The notes below the pieces were generated by a model that was given only the letters and a program-made list of their open reading frames with translations, was not told where the DNA came from and searched no databases. Below, piece after piece: positions 14,916-17,203 of a stretch of DNA of 17,203 nucleotides. The stretch is from JAZNOL01 sp045580815 (GTDB lineage: Bacteria; Bacillota; Clostridia; RUG12999): assembly GCA_045580815.1 (NCBI GenBank), contig JAZNOL010000034.1, positions 1-17,203 of the forward strand. The letters are read 5' to 3'. Within the stretch, counting starts at the first letter, position 1. Each line of letters begins with the position of its first letter. Made by a program: the position numbers and the translations under genes.

Positions 14916-14954
14916 CCTCCCTCTGACGAGGGAGGTGGATTTTGCGGAGCAAAA
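14916..14954 (+). repeat. REP-like double-hairpin intergenic element
   Basis: CCTCCCTC (14916-14923), loop TGAC, GAGGGAGG (14928-14935), then TTTTGC (14940-14945), loop GGA, GCAAAA (14949-14954), running into GACGGAGGGAG. From memory, GC-rich elements of this type (an opposed CTCCCTC/GAGGGAG pair followed by a second hairpin and GACGGAGGGAG) recur between genes of gut Clostridia. Only one copy is in this window. The TGAC loop also occurs in the hairpin at 4192-4211. Confidence 0.6.
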
Positions 14955-14988
14955 GACGGAGGGAGAGAACTACCCTTCCGTCTTTTTT
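14954..14988. terminator. Bidirectional intrinsic terminator between convergent genes
   Basis: AGACGGAGGG (14954-14963) pairs with CCCTTCCGTCT (14973-14983) with one bulged T and a 9-nt loop. On the plus strand TTTTTT follows (14983-14988). On the minus strand the stem is followed by TTTT (complement of 14951-14954). It separates the broken plus-strand gene from the minus-strand cassette and shares its left arm with the REP-like element. Between 14989 and 15037 I see nothing else. Confidence 0.75.
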
Positions 14989-15037
14989 AGTTAAAAAAGC
15001 CAGTTTTCTTCTCAAAAAAACTTTTCAGTAAAACAAC

Positions 15038-15181
15038 TTACTCGTCACATTCTTCCTCTTCTTCAAGGCGATATTCACTGTCATCCCAGTTATAAACGTA
15101 TTCACCTTGATCAATACTAAACCCGTCACGGTCAATATATTCATATTCGCCGGAGTCATAATTAAAACACCATTTCGACAT
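15038..15181 (-). CDS. 47-residue highly acidic, aromatic-rich microprotein
   Basis: Minus-strand ATG at 15181-15179, stop at 15040-15038. The sequence starts MSKWCFNYDSGEYEYIDRDG and ends in a run of five Glu then CDE. It has 17 Asp/Glu against 3 Lys/Arg, and 8 Trp/Tyr. The ribosome-binding site is AAGGGG, about 8 nt before the ATG and overlapping the last codons of the RNase III-like gene; only 11 bp separate the two, so they are almost certainly co-transcribed and possibly translationally coupled. No signal peptide or membrane segment. I do not recognise the family. The strong negative charge next to a double-stranded-RNA enzyme makes a modulator or nucleic-acid mimic conceivable; that is inference only. 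Confidence 0.7.
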   Translation of the reverse strand: MSKWCFNYDSGEYEYIDRDGFSIDQGEYVYNWDDSEYRLEEEEECDE

Positions 15182-15192
15182 ACCTACACCCC

Positions 15193-16317
15193 TTAATCAC
15201 TTAAAACATACCGCAACATTTTATAAGCGGCGTCTTTTTTTGCATTCTTTTTTGAAGAGGATTTTGCTGTAAAATAAACATCTTTCTCCTCTATATTGCA
15301 GTTGCATATCCAGATTGGATTACCGTTTTTGTCATATTTTTGCTCAAATTCATACTCAGGAACAGAAAAATAACCACGCCGTGCCAATATTTCTAACTGA
15401 TTTATGGCATCGTTTTTATTCGGATTATCAATTTCATCTCTTATAGAAAGCCAAAGACCATTTTTGCACAAATACTCATAAGCAACTTTGCAAACATTTT
15501 TTTTAGCTTCTGCCCTTGATTGTCCGAACCCTCTGAATTTCGGTAAACTATCGCTTATTTTCAGTAAACAGCAATATTTTGTTTGGTTCATTTCGCTGTC
15601 AAAAAAGCTTTTTGGTTGTTGCGAAATTCCGTCAAAAAGGATATACAAACTTCTGGAATAGCCATAATCTTCAAAATGATATAACGGGATGCAATTTGTC
15701 TTAGCTGCCGTCCATTCTTGAATCAGATTCACATAATCTTCACTATCATTTTCCGAAAGAATATATTCCGGAGCCAACATTATTTCGGTTGTGCTTTGCA
15801 ATGCCTCCATATTCCAGTTGCTATCAATTGCAATAGCTCCTAAAATTGCCTCAAACAAGTCTTCTTTAACAGAGTTTTCTTCATTGATATTCCGCAAAAC
15901 ATCACCTTTCCCCATTAAAAGAAAACTGTCTATACCCAGTTGTTCAACTCTGCGTGCCAAAGTCTTTTTTTGAACTAACAGTTTTTTCATTTCAGTCAAT
16001 TCAGCTTCGGTATTATCGCATATGAACGTGTTTTCTTCCGGAAAATTTTTTCGTTCAGCTTCATATTCCCATATACTATTTTTTAAATTTGGATCAAACT
16101 TTTTAAACAGCTTTGCAGAATTGCTGTTTTCGGTAATTAATAGTTTTACAACAAAAAAATCTAAAACTTTGTCTCCGATAAACTCCAAAATCTCGTTATT
16201 TTCGCCTCCGTTTTCTTCTGAATAAGACCGTCTTGTAAATGCTTGTTGTAATAAGTTTAAATTTTTAAACTTATAGCCGATTTGATCTTGAATAAATATC
16301 AAATCATTTTTTTCCAT
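15193..16317 (-). CDS. RNase III-like protein with catalytic-domain insertion and two dsRNA-binding domains
   Basis: 374 residues, against about 225-250 for usual bacterial RNase III. The signature NEILEFIGD (41-49) and the second acidic motif EDLFEAILGAIAID (152-165) keep the expected catalytic residues (E42, E45, D49, D153, E156). The conserved block LTEMKKLLVQKKTLARRVEQLG (107-128) follows an insertion of about 35 residues (about 63-102). Residues about 193-286 look like a first dsRNA-binding domain (GFGQSRAEAKKNVCKVAYEYL) and about 302-372 a second (INQLEILARRGYF, then AKSSSKKNAKKDAAYKML). Catalysis would be double-stranded RNA cleavage. AGGAGG lies 9 nt before ATG 16317. It is probably an accessory paralogue, since housekeeping rnc normally sits near smc/ftsY. 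A long folded leader precedes it. Confidence 0.85.
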   Translation of the reverse strand: MEKNDLIFIQDQIGYKFKNLNLLQQAFTRRSYSEENGGENNEILEFIGDKVLDFFVVKLLITENSNSAKLFKKFDPNLKNSIWEYEAERKNFPEENTFICDNTEAELTEMKKLLVQKKTLARRVEQLGIDSFLLMGKGDVLRNINEENSVKEDLFEAILGAIAIDSNWNMEALQSTTEIMLAPEYILSENDSEDYVNLIQEWTAAKTNCIPLYHFEDYGYSRSLYILFDGISQQPKSFFDSEMNQTKYCCLLKISDSLPKFRGFGQSRAEAKKNVCKVAYEYLCKNGLWLSIRDEIDNPNKNDAINQLEILARRGYFSVPEYEFEQKYDKNGNPIWICNCNIEEKDVYFTAKSSSKKNAKKDAAYKMLRYVLSD

Positions 16318-16529
16318 AAAAAAATACCTCCTGTAATTTTAAAATTACTAAAAGGCATAATAATATCCGACAAAAAACACTACCCCCTGTTCATAAGGGT
16401 AGGCAAACGTCGGACAGAATAGATTAAATTTAATTCTTTGTTCTCGGGTGTTTATAAATGTTCACTTGCATAAACAGAAATAAACGCACAGAAACAATGT
16501 CACAAATTTAAAATATTATGCCCTTAAGC
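16318..16529 (-). promoter_or_regulatory. Long hairpin-rich 5' leader of the RNase III-like gene
   Basis: About 212 nt between the predicted transcription start and the ATG, with no open reading frame I can support. On the minus strand it holds: a 7-bp inverted repeat (TGTTTAT 16449-16455 with ATAAACA 16470-16476); a nested hairpin (TCCGAC 16366-16371 with GTCGGA 16409-16414, enclosing CTACCC 16380-16385 with GGGTAG 16397-16402); and a perfect 16-bp palindrome, GTAATTTT-AAAATTAC (16333-16348), directly before the AGGAGG site (complement of 16327-16332). The nested hairpin is not followed by a T-run on either side. Confidence 0.55.
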
Positions 16530-16535
16530 AACTAT

Positions 16536-16564
16536 ATTATATCACATATTATTAATAAATGCAA
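16536..16564 (-). promoter_or_regulatory. Probable promoter of the RNase III-like cassette
   Basis: Minus strand: -10 TATAAT (16541-16536, perfect), 17 bp, -35 TTGCAT (16564-16559, matches the TTG only). The start would be near 16529. It is back to back with the glnN promoter; the -35 boxes are 32 bp apart, so the region could be a shared control point. Confidence 0.55.
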
Positions 16565-16596
16565 TAGTTTTTAACTGCTGTTTTAATTTAACCCTC

Positions 16597-16625
16597 TTGA
16601 CAAATCTCTTATTGTAATGTATAAT
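16597..16625 (+). promoter_or_regulatory. Consensus sigma-A promoter for glnN
   Basis: TTGACA (16597-16602), 17 bp, TATAAT (16620-16625), both perfect. The leader of about 68 nt contains an imperfect hairpin, ATAGC-GGT (16629-16636) with ACC-g-GCTAT (16653-16661). No recognisable glutamine riboswitch or GlnR/TnrA-type operator is evident. Confidence 0.88.
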
Positions 16626-16699
16626 AAAATAGCGGTGAAAGTTGCAATTTTTACCGGCTATACTGCAAAATACCCTTATATTAAAGGAGTTGTTATAAA

Positions 16700-17203
16700 T
16701 TGAGTAACGTATCAGAAATTTTCGGCAGCAAGGTTTTCAATCAGGCAACCATGAAAAAACGTTTGCCCGAAGACGTTTACAATGCAATGCAAAAAGCCAT
16801 TTTAGACGGTAAACGCATTGATATAAACGTTGCAAAGGTTGTTGCAAACGCTATAAAAGACTGGGCAATTGAAAACGGTGCAACGCACTATACACATTGG
16901 TTTCAGCCTATGACCGGTATTACAGCCGAAAAGCATGACAGCTTTATTTCTCCTACCGATGACGGTCACATTATTATGGAATTTTCCGGCAAAGAGCTTG
17001 TTCAGGGCGAATCTGATGCGTCAAGTTTCCCCTCCGGCGGACTTCGCGCAACCTTTGAGGCACGCGGTTACACCGCATGGTACCCTACCTTTTTTGCTTT
17101 TATAAAAGGAAACACTCTCTGCATTCCTTCGGCATTCTGCTCTTACGGTGGAGAGGCGCTTGACAAAAAAACGCCCCTTTTGCGTTCTATGGAAGCAATT
17201 AAC
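16700..17203 (+). CDS. glnN: Glutamine synthetase type III, N-terminal 168 residues (cut by window edge)
   Basis: The reading from TTG 16700 gives SNVSEIFGSKVFNQATMKKR after the start, then KDWAIENGATHYTHWFQPMTG, FSGKELVQGESDASSFPSGG and FEARGYTAWYPTFF. These are hallmark blocks of GSIII (GlnN), the dodecameric enzyme of about 700 residues that makes glutamine from glutamate, ammonia and ATP. The start is a TTG with AAAGGAG (16683-16689) 10 nt before it; the next ATG is 16 codons into the conserved domain, so TTG is preferred. It is driven by the perfect promoter at 16597-16625. GSIII is typical of Bacteroidetes, cyanobacteria and Clostridia. The remaining three quarters lie outside the window. 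Confidence 0.95.
   Translation, partial: MSNVSEIFGSKVFNQATMKKRLPEDVYNAMQKAILDGKRIDINVAKVVANAIKDWAIENGATHYTHWFQPMTGITAEKHDSFISPTDDGHIIMEFSGKELVQGESDASSFPSGGLRATFEARGYTAWYPTFFAFIKGNTLCIPSAFCSYGGEALDKKTPLLRSMEAIN

Noticed and set aside
16629..16699. Glutamine-type riboswitch before glnN
   Set aside because: The leader is only about 68 nt with one imperfect hairpin; the conserved glnA-motif core is not recognisable.
1..17203. tRNA or rRNA genes, CRISPR arrays, insertion sequences, prophage genes
   Set aside because: No T-loop-like GGTTCGA context with a cloverleaf, no regularly spaced repeats, and no transposase or integrase reading frame was seen on either strand.

Overview
The window looks like the chromosome of a Gram-positive anaerobe of the class Clostridia, probably an Oscillospirales/Ruminococcaceae-type gut bacterium. 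The evidence is moderately low GC, strong AGGAGG ribosome-binding sites, textbook sigma-A promoters, the Firmicutes-type orders yceD-rpmF, DUF512-der-plsY and tig-clpP-clpX, a type III glutamine synthetase, and a GC-rich intergenic hairpin element of a kind I recall from gut Clostridia. The assignment is inferred from gene content; no 16S gene is present.

Left part (1-1740): on the minus strand, the start of mscL (cut by the window edge) and a 423-residue right-handed beta-helix protein, each with its own promoter. A perfect consensus promoter then drives yceD-rpmF on the plus strand, ending in an intrinsic terminator at 2521-2552. Next come a PDZ/radical-SAM/DUF512 protein, a 293-bp intergenic stretch dense in inverted repeats, and the der-plsY-murJ run (ribosome assembly GTPase, phospholipid synthesis, lipid II flipping). 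This continues into an envelope module: a polytopic membrane protein resembling O-antigen ligases/polymerases and two tandem single-pass DUF4330-type proteins. A strongly folded leader precedes the first of these.

Middle (10874-14312): the protein-quality-control operon tig-clpP-clpX (trigger factor, ClpP protease, ClpX unfoldase). It has a good promoter overlapped by an 8-bp inverted repeat and ends in a strong terminator.

Right part (14313-17203): the accessory and most interesting part. A perfect promoter (14316-14344) starts exactly at a 15-bp perfect long-range stem that closes a rod-like RNA of about 158 nt. I read this as a structured noncoding RNA or leader (a 6S-like RNA is one possibility). 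After a second terminator comes a small secreted protein gene with an Ada-like zinc-binding motif, broken by one in-frame TGA where the family normally has Arg. A REP-like hairpin element and a bidirectional terminator separate it from a minus-strand cassette. That cassette holds an RNase III-like protein with an insertion in the catalytic domain and two double-stranded-RNA-binding domains, a 47-residue very acidic microprotein, and a long hairpin-rich 5' leader. The window ends in the first 168 codons of glnN, read from a divergent consensus promoter.
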